Source: Euryarchaeota archaeon ADurb.BinA087 (GTDB lineage Archaea; Halobacteriota; Methanomicrobia; Methanomicrobiales; Methanospirillaceae). Taken from it: DNA of 35,149 nucleotides. Positions within the stretch are counted from its first letter, which is position 1; each line of letters begins with the position of its first letter. The DNA is taken from positions 1 to 35,149 of the forward strand of contig MVZQ01000009.1 of the NCBI GenBank assembly GCA_002068435.1, written 5' to 3'. A program made the translations under genes and the position numbers. Shown piece by piece: positions 25,334 through 33,722 of this stretch. The notes beneath the pieces were generated by a model. That model did not search any database, was not told the DNA's origin, and saw only the letters and a list, made by a program, of their open reading frames with translations.

Positions 25334-27232
25334 TTATTCCTCCAGGGTAGAAACATCCCCGGGATCTATCCCCATCTCTTTGGCTTTCAACACCCTTCTC
25401 ATGATCTTCCCGGACCTTGTCTTCGGGAGCTTGTCCATAAACTCGATCTCAGAGGGCATTGCGATGGGACCGAGAGTCATCCTGACATGGTAGATCAGGT
25501 CGGATTTTAATTTCTCGCTCGGCTGGAACCCGACACGGAGGATGACAAATGCTTTGATAAGGTTCCCTTTCAGCGGATCCGGCTTCCCGATGACGGCGGC
25601 CTCTGCGACTGCCTGGTGTGAGACGAGGGCACTCTCGACTTCTGCAGTCCCGATATTGTGACCAGCCGTGATGATGATATCATCAGCCCTGCCGATGATC
25701 ATGATATTCCCGTCCTTGCCCTTGACAGCAAGATCGCCAGCCATATAACAACCCGGGATGGTGTTCCAGTAGGTCTTGTATCGCTCATCGTTTTTGTATA
25801 CCGTCCGCAGCATCGCCGGCCAGGGATCCCGCATCACGAGAAATCCTCCATTTCCGGGTGCAACCGGTGCCCCTCTCTTGTCAACAACATCTGCAACGAC
25901 TCCGGGAAGGGATTTTCCGGCAAACCCCGGCCTCATAGGCTCACCTATCATGGTTGTGATCATCTGCATACCTGTTTCAGTCTGCCACCAGGTATCAACA
26001 ACAGGGCAGTGGTTTTTCCCGATGACCCGGTAATACCATTCGAACGCTTCCGGGTTGAGCGGCTCTCCGACGGATCCGAGGATCCGGAGGGAGGACAGGT
26101 CATATTTGTTTGGCCATTCCTCTCCGACCCGCATGAACATCCGGATGGTAGTCGGGGCGGTATAGAAGATCGTGATTCCGAGATCCTCGACGATCTTCCA
26201 GAAAGCCCCCGCGTCGGGGTAATCAGGAACTGCTTCTGCGAGGACCACCGTTGCCCCGACAGCAAACGGTCCATACACGACATAGCTGTGCCCGGTAATC
26301 CAGCCGGTATCTGCAGTACACCAGTATACATCGTTGTCTTTGACGTCAAACACATTGAGGGTCGTATAATAGGTACCGACCATGTACCCCCCACAGGTAT
26401 GGACGATTCCCTTCGGGGTCCCTGTCGAACCGGAAGTATACAGGATGAAGAGAGGGTCCTCCGCATCCATGACCTCTGGTGTGCATTCGGCTGATACTCC
26501 TTCCATCAGTTCATAGTAGTCTATCTCCAGCTCCTTGTGGAGTTCTACCGGCTGATCCACTTCACGGGAGAGAACGACCACTTTCTCAACACTGGGGGAA
26601 TTGATGATTGCTTCTTCGACGATGGTTTTCAACGGAATAGTCTTACCACGCCGTATTGTCACATCTGCGGTGATCACTATCTTTGCCTCTGCATCGTTGA
26701 TGCGCATATTGAGGGCATTTACCCCGAACCCTCCAAAAACGACGCTGTGCACGGCTCCAATCCGTGCACATGCGAGCATTGCGATCACCTGCTCCGGTAC
26801 GAGGGGCATGTAAATGCATACCCTGTCACCTTTTGTGACTCCGAGCTTCTTCAGTCCGTTTGCAAAGCGGCAGACCTCATGGAAGAGCTTCTTATAGGTG
26901 AAGATCCTCTCTTCTCCCTCTTCTCCCCTCCAGACGAGTGCAACTTTGTTCCGGCGGTGGTTGTTCACATGCCTGTCCAGGCAGTTGTGGGTGATATTGA
27001 GCTTGGCGTTTACGAACCACTTTGCGTAGGGATAATTCCATTCAAGGACTTTGTCCCACTTTTTAAACCATTCAAGTTGTTGGGCCTGGTTCTCCCAGAA
27101 ACCCGTTTTATCGGCTAAAAATTCTTTATAGGACTGGGCATAGTCCTTTGTCCACGCCTGCTCCTTATACGACTGGTCGGGGACATAATATTTCTCATCC
27201 CCGGCCATGGACACTTCAAATGATTCTGGCAT
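25334..27232 (-). CDS. acs: Acetyl-CoA synthetase (AMP-forming)
   Basis: A 632-residue AMP-forming acyl-CoA synthetase with the acetate-type N-terminal domain ([22 protein letters not shown], about 45-66) and the ATP-binding P-loop [11 protein letters not shown] (265-275). Later come [12 protein letters not shown], the hinge block GYYMAGD-like [39 protein letters not shown], and the C-terminal acetylation-site lysine K609 in TRSGKIMRR. It converts acetate, ATP and CoA to acetyl-CoA. Acs is common in hydrogenotrophic methanogens that assimilate acetate. AAGGAG nine bases before the ATG fixes the start. It shares a 443-bp divergent spacer with argC. Confidence 0.96.
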   Translation of the reverse strand: MPESFEVSMAGDEKYYVPDQSYKEQAWTKDYAQSYKEFLADKTGFWENQAQQLEWFKKWDKVLEWNYPYAKWFVNAKLNITHNCLDRHVNNHRRNKVALVWRGEEGEERIFTYKKLFHEVCRFANGLKKLGVTKGDRVCIYMPLVPEQVIAMLACARIGAVHSVVFGGFGVNALNMRINDAEAKIVITADVTIRRGKTIPLKTIVEEAIINSPSVEKVVVLSREVDQPVELHKELEIDYYELMEGVSAECTPEVMDAEDPLFILYTSGSTGTPKGIVHTCGGYMVGTYYTTLNVFDVKDNDVYWCTADTGWITGHSYVVYGPFAVGATVVLAEAVPDYPDAGAFWKIVEDLGITIFYTAPTTIRMFMRVGEEWPNKYDLSSLRILGSVGEPLNPEAFEWYYRVIGKNHCPVVDTWWQTETGMQMITTMIGEPMRPGFAGKSLPGVVADVVDKRGAPVAPGNGGFLVMRDPWPAMLRTVYKNDERYKTYWNTIPGCYMAGDLAVKGKDGNIMIIGRADDIIITAGHNIGTAEVESALVSHQAVAEAAVIGKPDPLKGNLIKAFVILRVGFQPSEKLKSDLIYHVRMTLGPIAMPSEIEFMDKLPKTRSGKIMRRVLKAKEMGIDPGDVSTLEE

Positions 27233-27462
27233 GTAAGGTTACTCCTTATCCGTATACGATCTTTCCATCGTCATTCAAATCCTGCATCCGAAAGGATATA
27301 TGGGAGGTCCGGTCGTCCCGGAAGCCATGATCCTGTGAACGCATTCCTCCTTATGAAGATTGTACTGTTGTTCGTCTCACCATTCACCGAAGCAGCCCCT
27401 CAGGTCAGCCTCGGATTGGAACCCTATCCCACATTCTATTTCCATCCCTCCGGGGTGTATTG

Positions 27463-27478
27463 TAATGATTAATCATTA
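27463..27478. promoter_or_regulatory. 16-bp palindrome TAATGATTAATCATTA
   Basis: A perfect 16-bp palindrome, overlapping the AT-rich stretch TTATAATAAAAAAA that could act as a plus-strand TATA box with a start near 27505. It is 198 bp before argC and 231 bp from the acs start. It looks like a homodimer binding site; the protein is unknown. Confidence 0.45.
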
Positions 27479-27626
27479 TAATAAAAAAACCTGCTGAATC
27501 GGTTTGACGCCGTGGAAGGATGCACGTTCATTTGCGTATCGTGCTGTTATAGCACTCTCTGCAGAAGCGCGCAATCCTCAACACGCAGGAAAAAAGCGAA
27601 GCAGAATGGATTGAAAGATTATTCCC

Positions 27627-27656
27627 CTTTTTCCCGGGGAAAAAGCATTAAAATCC
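27627..27656 (+). promoter_or_regulatory. 19-bp palindrome abutting the argC TATA box
   Basis: CTTTTTCCC-G-GGGAAAAAG (27627-27645) is a perfect 9-bp inverted repeat around one base, followed directly by CATTAAAATCC (27646-27656), a TATA-like element that predicts a nearly leaderless start at the argC ATG (27676). A protein bound here would block TBP/TFB. It is the best arg-operator candidate in the window. Confidence 0.5.
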
Positions 27657-27675
27657 TCACGCCGAATAGGTTTTT

Positions 27676-28662
27676 ATGAAGATCGCGATTATTGGGGCGT
27701 CCGGATATGCCGGCGGAGATCTTATACGGCTCCTGCTCTCGCATCCCAGGGCAGAAGTGACCTGTGCCACCTCCCGGAAGCTTACAGGAAAACCGTTGGA
27801 CTCGGTGCATCCCCACCTGAAGGGCTACACCCATCTCAATTTTGAAAATCCTTCCATCGACTCGATCGATGCCGATGTCGCCTTCCTCTCGGTCCCCCAT
27901 ACTGCCGCAATGACCTATGCAAGGCCACTCCTCGATCGCGGAATCAAGGTCGTCGATCTCTCAGCCGATTACCGCCTGCCGAAGGCGACCTTTGAAAAGG
28001 TGTACGGCGTTGCCCATACCGATTATTTCGAAGCGCCATATGGCATACCCGAACTGCACCGTGATGAATACCGCTCGGCGGCATTTGTCTCAAACCCGGG
28101 ATGTTTTCCCACTGGTGCAACCCTCGCGGCAGCCCCGCTCGCCCGTTATGCCCATACCGTGATCTACGATTCCAAAACCGGGGTGAGTGGTGCGGGAGAC
28201 AACCCCTCGGCAACCACCCACTATCCGAATGTGGCAGACAATATCAATCCCTACAAGTGGACTGCTCACCGTCACCTTGCAGAGATGCGGAATGAGATCA
28301 GCCGCATCAACAATGAAGCCCGGTGTTACTTCACCCCCCACCTTGTCCCGGTCAACCGGGGAATCCTGACAACGGCGCACATCCTCCTGAATGAACCGAT
28401 GGGTCAGGAGGAGGTCGAAGACCTCTACCGGAGGTTTTACGACGGGGAATACTTTATCCGGTACCAGAATCCGGTGCTTGCCGCTGTTCGGGGCAGCAAT
28501 TTCTGCGATATCAGGGCAGAAAGCGAGGGAGACCGGGTGGTGGTGGTCTCTGCCATCGACAACCTTGGAAAAGGGGCAGCCGGGCAGGCGATCCAGAACA
28601 TGAATATCATCTGTGGATTTGACGAGAGGGACGGGCTCCGGGCACCCGGGCTGCTCCCCTGA
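27676..28662 (+). CDS. argC: N-acetyl-gamma-glutamyl-phosphate reductase ArgC
   Basis: A 328-residue NADPH-dependent reductase of the arginine pathway (N-acetylglutamyl phosphate to N-acetylglutamate semialdehyde). The Rossmann motif [14 protein letters not shown] (7-20), LSVPHTAA (71-78), the catalytic C143 in SNPGCFPTG, and the conserved HRHLAEM and [13 protein letters not shown] segments are all present; length is normal. The ATG at 27676 has only a weak ribosome binding site, but the TATA spacing suggests a leaderless transcript. It is the first gene of the arg cluster; the CBS-domain gene starts 15 bp after its stop. Confidence 0.96.
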   Translation: MKIAIIGASGYAGGDLIRLLLSHPRAEVTCATSRKLTGKPLDSVHPHLKGYTHLNFENPSIDSIDADVAFLSVPHTAAMTYARPLLDRGIKVVDLSADYRLPKATFEKVYGVAHTDYFEAPYGIPELHRDEYRSAAFVSNPGCFPTGATLAAAPLARYAHTVIYDSKTGVSGAGDNPSATTHYPNVADNINPYKWTAHRHLAEMRNEISRINNEARCYFTPHLVPVNRGILTTAHILLNEPMGQEEVEDLYRRFYDGEYFIRYQNPVLAAVRGSNFCDIRAESEGDRVVVVSAIDNLGKGAAGQAIQNMNIICGFDERDGLRAPGLLP

Positions 28663-28677
28663 ATGGAGGAAACAGAA

Positions 28678-29151
28678 ATGAAAGTTCGGGATATCATGAC
28701 AAGGAATCCTGTTACGGTTTCGGCAGATGAGCCGGTCCGTACTGCAGCAGGTCTTCTCAGAAAAAACCGCATTGGAGGTCTCCCGGTCATGGAAAAGGAG
28801 ACCGTGGTCGGCGTGGTGACGGAATCTGATATCATTTCCCTTCTTGAGACAGGGAAACTTTCCGATGATCTCTGGCTTCCCTCACCCCTCGAGGTGATAG
28901 AAGTTCCTCTGCGTGAGATTGTGAACTGGGAGAAGACCAAGACCGCACTCACCAATATCGGGGACACACCGGTAAGAAAGATCATGAGCCACCCTCCCAT
29001 CATCATCGATGAGGAGGCAGATATCGAGGATGCAGCGGCTCTCATGCTCTCGCACAAGATTGCCCGTCTCCCTGTGGTACAGCAGGGACGCCTGACGGGT
29101 ATCATTGCAAAGGCGGATATCATACGCGGCGTTGGCGGAGCTATCGATTGA
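28678..29151 (+). CDS. Two-CBS-domain protein within the arginine operon
   Basis: A 157-residue protein made of two CBS motifs: KVRDIMTRNPVTVSADEPVRTAAGLLRKNRIGGLPVMEKETVVGVVTESDI (2-52) and TPVRKIMSHPPIIIDEEADIEDAAALMLSHKIARLPVVQQGRLTGIIAKADII (97-149), joined by a helical linker. CBS pairs usually bind adenine nucleotides or related ligands; no enzyme domain is attached. An ATG at 28663 is in frame, but the GGAGG at 28665-28669 sits eight bases before the ATG at 28678 and decides the start. Its place between argC and argJ suggests a role in the pathway, but the ligand is unknown. Confidence 0.9.
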   Translation: MKVRDIMTRNPVTVSADEPVRTAAGLLRKNRIGGLPVMEKETVVGVVTESDIISLLETGKLSDDLWLPSPLEVIEVPLREIVNWEKTKTALTNIGDTPVRKIMSHPPIIIDEEADIEDAAALMLSHKIARLPVVQQGRLTGIIAKADIIRGVGGAID

Positions 29152-29169
29152 AATGCCGGAGAAGAGAGC

Positions 29170-30321
29170 GTGAAGAGTATCTGTGGTGTGGAAGGGGTCA
29201 GGGCAACCGGTATCAAGGAGGGGAAATTCGGCCTTGCCCTGATAGAGGCCAGTGGTGCAGCAGCGGGAGTGTTCACCTCAAACCTCGTGAGGGCACCGCC
29301 CGTCACCCTCATGGAGGAGAGGGTAAAATATGGGCATCTCGATGCCGTGATCGTGAATTCAGGATGTGCCAATGCATATACCGGAGGGCAGGGTTACAAT
29401 GACGCGATACGCATGGGGGAGATAGCCGGCCATGAGCTTGGCATCGATCCGGAATACGTGGGGGTCGCCAGCACCGGGGTGATCGGCCGATATCTTGACC
29501 TTCCCCGGATTGAAGACCAGTGCCGCCGGATCGCTCCTCTTCTGGAGCGCAGCATTCAGGCAGAGACACATGCAGCACGGGCAATCATGACTACCGATTT
29601 GACAGAGAAGCATGCGCTTGTCAGGGGGAACGGATTTTCTGTCGGGGGGATAACAAAAGGAAGCGGGATGATCGCACCCAACATGGGGACAATGCTGGCA
29701 TTTCTGTATACTGATGCAGACCTCTCTGCAGCCACCCTTTCAGCAGCGCTCCGGCAGGCCTCAAACCGGTCGTTCAACCGGATAGTTGTGGACGGTGACA
29801 TGAGTACGAATGACATTGCGCTCTGCACCGCCACCGGCTTAGCCGGATCCCCTGCTCCCGGGGAATTTTCAGAGGTCCTCGAAGAATGCTGCCGGAGTCT
29901 TGCCATCCAGATCGCGATGGACGGGGAGGGTGCAACAAAGCTCCTGGAGGTGATCGTAAATGGCGCCCCCTCAGAGGAGGAAGCTGCGACGGTTGCCCGT
30001 ACGATTGTTGCATCCCCGCTCGTAAAAACCGCGCTATACGGTGAAGATCCCAACTGGGGACGGGTGATCGCCGCTGCAGGGAGAGCAGGTGTCCGTTTTG
30101 ATCCGGACGCCGTGGATCTCGTGATAAGTGACGGATCCATCTCATGTCCCCTCGTATCCGATGGGAAGATTGTGGTCGATCTTGCTGCCGCGAAAAAAAC
30201 AATGCAGGGGAAGAAGGTGATCTTTTTAATCAATCTTCACACCGGTCCGGGGTCTGCCACGGCCTGGGGCTGTGATCTGACTGAAAAATATGTCGAGATC
30301 AACGGGAGGTATACCACATGA
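29170..30321 (+). CDS. argJ: Bifunctional ornithine acetyltransferase / N-acetylglutamate synthase ArgJ
   Basis: A 383-residue ArgJ that moves the acetyl group from N-acetylornithine to glutamate and so recycles it. Landmarks are [19 protein letters not shown] (27-45), [14 protein letters not shown] (62-75), STGVIG (101-106), the self-cleavage region [16 protein letters not shown] (163-178), where T174 is the nucleophile, and [17 protein letters not shown] near the C terminus. Like other ArgJ proteins it should split into alpha and beta chains before T174. The residue before it is Gly rather than the usual Ala. The start is GTG at 29170, with GGAG a few bases before it. It overlaps argB by 4 bp. 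Confidence 0.95.
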   Translation: MKSICGVEGVRATGIKEGKFGLALIEASGAAAGVFTSNLVRAPPVTLMEERVKYGHLDAVIVNSGCANAYTGGQGYNDAIRMGEIAGHELGIDPEYVGVASTGVIGRYLDLPRIEDQCRRIAPLLERSIQAETHAARAIMTTDLTEKHALVRGNGFSVGGITKGSGMIAPNMGTMLAFLYTDADLSAATLSAALRQASNRSFNRIVVDGDMSTNDIALCTATGLAGSPAPGEFSEVLEECCRSLAIQIAMDGEGATKLLEVIVNGAPSEEEAATVARTIVASPLVKTALYGEDPNWGRVIAAAGRAGVRFDPDAVDLVISDGSISCPLVSDGKIVVDLAAAKKTMQGKKVIFLINLHTGPGSATAWGCDLTEKYVEINGRYTT

Positions 30322-31190
30322 AACGCGAAGAGGTCCTGACCGAGGCACTGCCGTATATTCGGCAGTTCCATGGAAAAACAATGGTGATCAAGCTGGGAGG
30401 TCATGCCATGGTGGATGGAATCATCCTCGACAAGGCAATCTCCGATGTGGTCCTCCTGCAGCTGGTGGGGATCAAGGTGGTGCTTGTTCATGGCGGGGGA
30501 CCTGAGATCACAGAGAAGATGAAAGCACTCGGGAAACAGCCGAAATTTGTCGGAGGGCTCAGAATCACCGATGAAGAGACGCTTGAGATTGCCCAGATGG
30601 TCCTTGTAGGGAAGATCAACAGCAATATTGTATCCCTGATTGCAAAATGCGGTGGAAAGGCGGTTGGTATATCTGGAAATGATGGTAACCTGATCATCGC
30701 CAGAAAAATGACCCCCCAGAAGGTCAGGGTTGACGGGAGAGAACAGGAGGTCGATCTCGGCCATGTCGGGGAGATAGAGGAGATCAATCCTGCGGTGCTG
30801 AACACGCTCCTTGATAACCGGTATATCCCGGTAATCTCGCCCATTGCCATCGATCGCAACGGGCAGAACCTGAACATCAATGCGGACACGGCAGCAGGCG
30901 AGATAGCAGTTGCTCTGAATGCCTACAAGTTGATCAATATGACCGATGTGGAAGGGATCATGGATGCATCCAGAACTAAAGTATACCGGAGGCTGAAGGT
31001 ATCCGAGGCCGGGGGACTGATCAGCACGGGGGTAGTTGCTGAGGGGATGATCCCCAAGGTAAGTTCGATCGTGAACGCGGTAACCGCCGGGGTTCAGTTT
31101 GGCCATGTCATTAACGGGAATGTCGCCCACAACCTCCTCCTTGAGATGTTTACTGATGAGGGTGTGGGGACCATGATTTACCAGGATTGA
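30318..31190 (+). CDS. argB: Acetylglutamate kinase ArgB
   Basis: A 290-residue amino-acid kinase that phosphorylates N-acetylglutamate. Family motifs are [11 protein letters not shown] (the ATP-phosphate lysine and glycines), [52 protein letters not shown], and the C-terminal [24 protein letters not shown]. Length is normal. In many organisms this enzyme is the feedback-inhibited step; a long N-terminal helix of the arginine-sensitive type may be present ([11 protein letters not shown]), but this alone does not prove it. The ATG overlaps the argJ stop. The cluster lacks argD, which must be elsewhere. Confidence 0.96.
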   Translation: MKREEVLTEALPYIRQFHGKTMVIKLGGHAMVDGIILDKAISDVVLLQLVGIKVVLVHGGGPEITEKMKALGKQPKFVGGLRITDEETLEIAQMVLVGKINSNIVSLIAKCGGKAVGISGNDGNLIIARKMTPQKVRVDGREQEVDLGHVGEIEEINPAVLNTLLDNRYIPVISPIAIDRNGQNLNINADTAAGEIAVALNAYKLINMTDVEGIMDASRTKVYRRLKVSEAGGLISTGVVAEGMIPKVSSIVNAVTAGVQFGHVINGNVAHNLLLEMFTDEGVGTMIYQD

Positions 31191-31216
31191 TCATATTAGA
31201 GGCTGGGAGGAGAATG

Positions 31217-32371
31217 ATGCTACAGAGAATTTTGAAGTATGGTGTTCTGTTAATCATCCTTATTAGCCTGGTCTCTCTCCCTTGTGCAGCTGCCGAAACT
31301 CCTGGTGGAGAAACATCAACCGGACGTATGGCAGCAAACAACGGAACTTTCGTTCCGGTTGAATTTGAAGAAGGGAAACCGGTGATCTATTTCTTCTTCA
31401 ACCAGAATTGTGGAGAATGCGTGAAAACTCATCCATATATCGATGAATTTGGAAGGAACCGCCCTGATGTGGTTATCCACCCTATCGATATCATGGAGAG
31501 TGACGAAAACCTTGCACTCTTTCATTCGTTCAGGGACTATTACGGTACCGGATTCATACCCGTTCCGGCAGTCTTTGTCAGGAATATCTCCCTCACTGGT
31601 TACGAAGAGATCACGAATGGTCTTCCCGATGCTGTCAATGGCACCCGGGTGAATGGGAGCGGAGAGGAGATAATTCCTGATGGGGAGGATTCGGCAGGCA
31701 CCCTTACTGTTCCTCTTATTATCCTGGCGGGGCTCGCAGACGGGATAAATCCCTGTGCGTTCGCAGTCCTCATCTTCCTCATCCTCTCGCTGATCTCACT
31801 CGAATCCCGTTCAAAGATGCTCGTTGTCGGCTCGGTATTCATTTTTGCGGTCTTCTGTTTTTATTTCATGTCAGGGCTCGGGATTTTTGCCGTTGTCCAG
31901 TCTGCGGGAATATCGCGGATAATTTCGACCATTGCTGCAGTGATAGCAATAGCGGCAGGTATCTACAGTATCCTGTCAGTTATTGGCGGTAAAAATGGTC
32001 CTGCCCTGCTCTCGATACCCGAGCAAGGAAAAGGAATCATAGAACCGTATATCAAGAAAGCGTCAATTCCTGCTGCGTTTATCGTTGGGATATTGGTAGG
32101 GATGTTTGAGCTGCCTTGCACAGGCGGAATTTACCTTGCTATCCTCTCCCTGCTCTCAAACCGAATGAGCATCATGGAGGGAATCCCCTATCTCTTCCTC
32201 TACAACCTCTTTTTCATACTGCCCCTTGTGATCATCCTTGGAGTATTTGCATTCGGCCTTCCTGTCGAGCGGCTTGAGCAGCTGCAAACCGGATCACGCC
32301 GGGGGGTCCGGGTACTCATGGGAATTGTCATGATCCTGCTCGGAATCATTCTGATCTTCGAGATAATCTGA
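31217..32371 (+). CDS. Thioredoxin-like domain fused to CcdA/DsbD-type membrane domain
   Basis: About 384 residues. A signal peptide or anchor helix (about 6-25) precedes an extracytoplasmic thioredoxin-like domain (about 45-150) with the redox motif C65-G-E-C68 and a Pro in VPAVF as the probable cis-proline. Then come six membrane segments of the CcdA/DsbD type with the two conserved cysteines C180 (GINPCAF) and C301 (FELPCTGGIY), which in this family pass electrons across the membrane. Bacterial DsbD carries its thioredoxin domain at the other end. It starts 26 bp after argB; the first of two consecutive ATGs (31214) is also possible, with GGAGG in front. It probably keeps extracytoplasmic thiols reduced. 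Confidence 0.87.
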   Translation: MLQRILKYGVLLIILISLVSLPCAAAETPGGETSTGRMAANNGTFVPVEFEEGKPVIYFFFNQNCGECVKTHPYIDEFGRNRPDVVIHPIDIMESDENLALFHSFRDYYGTGFIPVPAVFVRNISLTGYEEITNGLPDAVNGTRVNGSGEEIIPDGEDSAGTLTVPLIILAGLADGINPCAFAVLIFLILSLISLESRSKMLVVGSVFIFAVFCFYFMSGLGIFAVVQSAGISRIISTIAAVIAIAAGIYSILSVIGGKNGPALLSIPEQGKGIIEPYIKKASIPAAFIVGILVGMFELPCTGGIYLAILSLLSNRMSIMEGIPYLFLYNLFFILPLVIILGVFAFGLPVERLEQLQTGSRRGVRVLMGIVMILLGIILIFEII

Positions 32372-32406
32372 ATGTGGGACCGCAGAAAAATACTCCCCAA
32401 TATTGT

Positions 32407-32440
32407 CTGGTTTTAAAAAAACTATCTGCTTCAAAACCAG
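32407..32440 (+). terminator. Inverted repeat after the Trx-CcdA gene
   Basis: CTGGTTTT (32407-32414) and AAAACCAG (32433-32440) are perfect reverse complements around an 18-base loop, 36 bp after the stop codon. They could end the arg transcript. The rest of the 220-bp gap up to 32591 has a 40-codon frame without a ribosome binding site, not accepted as a gene. Confidence 0.4.
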
Positions 32441-32591
32441 TCCTGGTATCAGAAAATGAAAGGAAGAACGTTGCCAGTTGTTAGTAATCCCATTATCTCA
32501 GCCGGATTGTGCCGGGATCATTCGGGGACGGGAAGGATAAGGGACAGAAAAAGGAGTGAAAAGCGGAGGGAGGAATAATTCTTTGACTTCT

Positions 32592-32876
32592 TCAGGGAAG
32601 ATTACCCTCGCCCGAACATTCGCGCTGTCGCTCTTCGCTCATCTCGATCAGAAGTTCGAAGATTTTTTGCACAAAGACTGGATTGATATTCTTCTCGACC
32701 GCTGCATTGAAGGCCCCCTCCAATACTTCGTGGGTTCTCTTCCGATCATGAATGGGCAGGCCTTCATTGGTCTTGATCTGGGCGATCTTTCCTGCAATCT
32801 TCTGTCGCTCGGCGATGAGATCGATTATCTGCAGGTCGATCCTGTTGATCTCCGCTCTCAGGGCATCTATCGGCAT
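32592..32876 (-). CDS. Chorismate mutase, AroQ type
   Basis: A 94-residue all-helical chorismate mutase that turns chorismate into prephenate for phenylalanine and tyrosine. The first long helix MPIDALRAEINRIDLQIIDLIAERQKIAGKIAQIK carries the conserved Arg, Asp and Lys residues of the active site (R6, R22, K29 and K33 are candidates), followed by PIHDRKRTHEVLEGA and the last helix with the conserved Glu-Met (LLIEMSEERQ). The longer frame to 32930 was rejected: TTTAAAT at about 32903-32911 on the minus strand is a TATA box that would give a transcript starting near 32880, just before the ATG at 32876. It stands alone, divergent from the protease gene. Confidence 0.92.
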   Translation of the reverse strand: MPIDALRAEINRIDLQIIDLIAERQKIAGKIAQIKTNEGLPIHDRKRTHEVLEGAFNAAVEKNINPVFVQKIFELLIEMSEERQRECSGEGNLP

Positions 32877-32902
32877 AGCATATAGTAACGGCACGGTAGG
32901 GC

Positions 32903-32911
32903 ATTTAAATC
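32903..32911 (-). promoter_or_regulatory. TATA box of the chorismate mutase gene
   Basis: GATTTAAAT on the minus strand lies about 25-30 bp before the ATG at 32876, fitting a leaderless or short-leader transcript. It supports the short start of this gene. Confidence 0.45.
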
Positions 32912-32971
32912 TGGTGTTCTTCTGTGACAACAGATATCCCTTATGAATGCCTACAGGTTAGGGAAGGACCC

Positions 32972-33619
32972 ATGCTTGAACGTATTTCACGAAGGGAACG
33001 GTATGATCTCATCATTGCCTGGTTTGCCATCTCCATCGCGTTCTCGCTCGCCTTTACCGGCGGAGTAGGGGTGTGGATGGGAAATCCTATTCAGGAGACG
33101 ACGCTGGGAACCTATCTCGTATTCCTCGTCCTCTCGATGGTTACGGTCGGGATCGGGTTCGTCCTCCATGAACTGGCGCACAAGTTCACCGCGATGCATT
33201 TCGGATACTGGGCAGAGTTCCGCAAGGACAACCTCATGCTCCTTGTCGCAGTAGTGCTTGCAGCGCTTGTGGGGCTTGTCTTTGCCGCACCCGGTGCGAC
33301 CATGATTTATGGTTCGGGTGTCACGAGGGAACAGAACGGGAAGATTTCAGCCGCAGGTCCATTGACAAACCTGGCTCTCTGCATCCCTTTTGCCGTCCTC
33401 CTCTTGGTGAGCACCGCACTGGATCCCACAACCTCGTATGGAGGCCTCTTGACGATGGCGGGGATTGTCGGCCTGCAGGTGAACGCAATGATTGCAGCCT
33501 TCAATCTGCTTCCCATCAGTGTTCTTGACGGAAAGAAAGTGCTCGCATGGAACCCGGCAGTATTTGCGATCCTCATTGTCGCTGCCTTCGGACTATTGAT
33601 CGGGACATTCTACCTCTGA
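32972..33619 (+). CDS. Site-2-protease-like membrane metalloprotease (peptidase M50)
   Basis: A 215-residue membrane protein with the zinc motif H66-E-L-A-H70 within a membrane helix and the second motif NLLPISVLDGKKVL (178-191), in which D186 is the third metal ligand. About five to six hydrophobic segments are present (about 13-32, 48-68, 88-108, 135-152, 165-180, 193-212). This short archaeal form lacks a PDZ domain. Family members cut membrane-bound substrates inside the bilayer, often to free regulators; the target here is unknown. The frame is open from 32924, but the ATG at 32972 is preceded by GGAAGGA and starts just before the conserved MLERISRRERYDL segment. Confidence 0.88.
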   Translation: MLERISRRERYDLIIAWFAISIAFSLAFTGGVGVWMGNPIQETTLGTYLVFLVLSMVTVGIGFVLHELAHKFTAMHFGYWAEFRKDNLMLLVAVVLAALVGLVFAAPGATMIYGSGVTREQNGKISAAGPLTNLALCIPFAVLLLVSTALDPTTSYGGLLTMAGIVGLQVNAMIAAFNLLPISVLDGKKVLAWNPAVFAILIVAAFGLLIGTFYL

Positions 33620-33659
33620 TTTGACCGTATTGTTCCCCGCCAGGACCGGTAAGCAAGGA

Positions 33660-33703
33660 ATAAATAGCTCAACAATAATACAAATAGATTTGTTTTAAAA
33701 CAA
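33660..33703 (+). promoter_or_regulatory. cbiM promoter: TATA box and 14-bp palindrome at the start site
   Basis: ATAAATAG (33660-33667) is a TATA candidate that predicts a start at about 33690. The perfect palindrome TTGTTTTAAAACAA (33690-33703) sits exactly there, about 20 bp before the coding region. A repressor bound there would block initiation or elongation. The regulator is unknown; a metal- or corrinoid-responsive one is only a guess from the genes. Confidence 0.5.
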
Positions 33704-33722
33704 TAAATATTGAGGTGATATG

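Larger units (their letters stand above)
27233..27675. other. 443-bp divergent spacer between acs and argC
   Basis: No gene is well supported. On the acs side there is a TATA-like CATATATCC on the minus strand near 27295-27303. On the argC side there are two palindromes (27463-27478 and 27627-27645), an AT-rich promoter-like stretch at 27475-27487 and a small hairpin GTGCT-GTTAT-AGCAC at 27541-27555. A 38-codon frame beginning ATG at 27353 has no ribosome binding site and is not accepted. Confidence 0.5.

Noticed and set aside
27353-27472. 38-codon plus-strand frame in the acs-argC spacer
   Set aside because: There is no ribosome binding site, and its end overlaps the 16-bp palindrome; no sign of selection as protein.
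32457-32579. 40-codon frame between the Trx-CcdA gene and chorismate mutase
   Set aside because: Highly basic, low-complexity end and no ribosome binding site.
33620-33722. Cobalamin riboswitch upstream of cbiM
   Set aside because: The 100-bp region is AT-rich and too short for the aptamer, and no B12-box-like sequence is visible.
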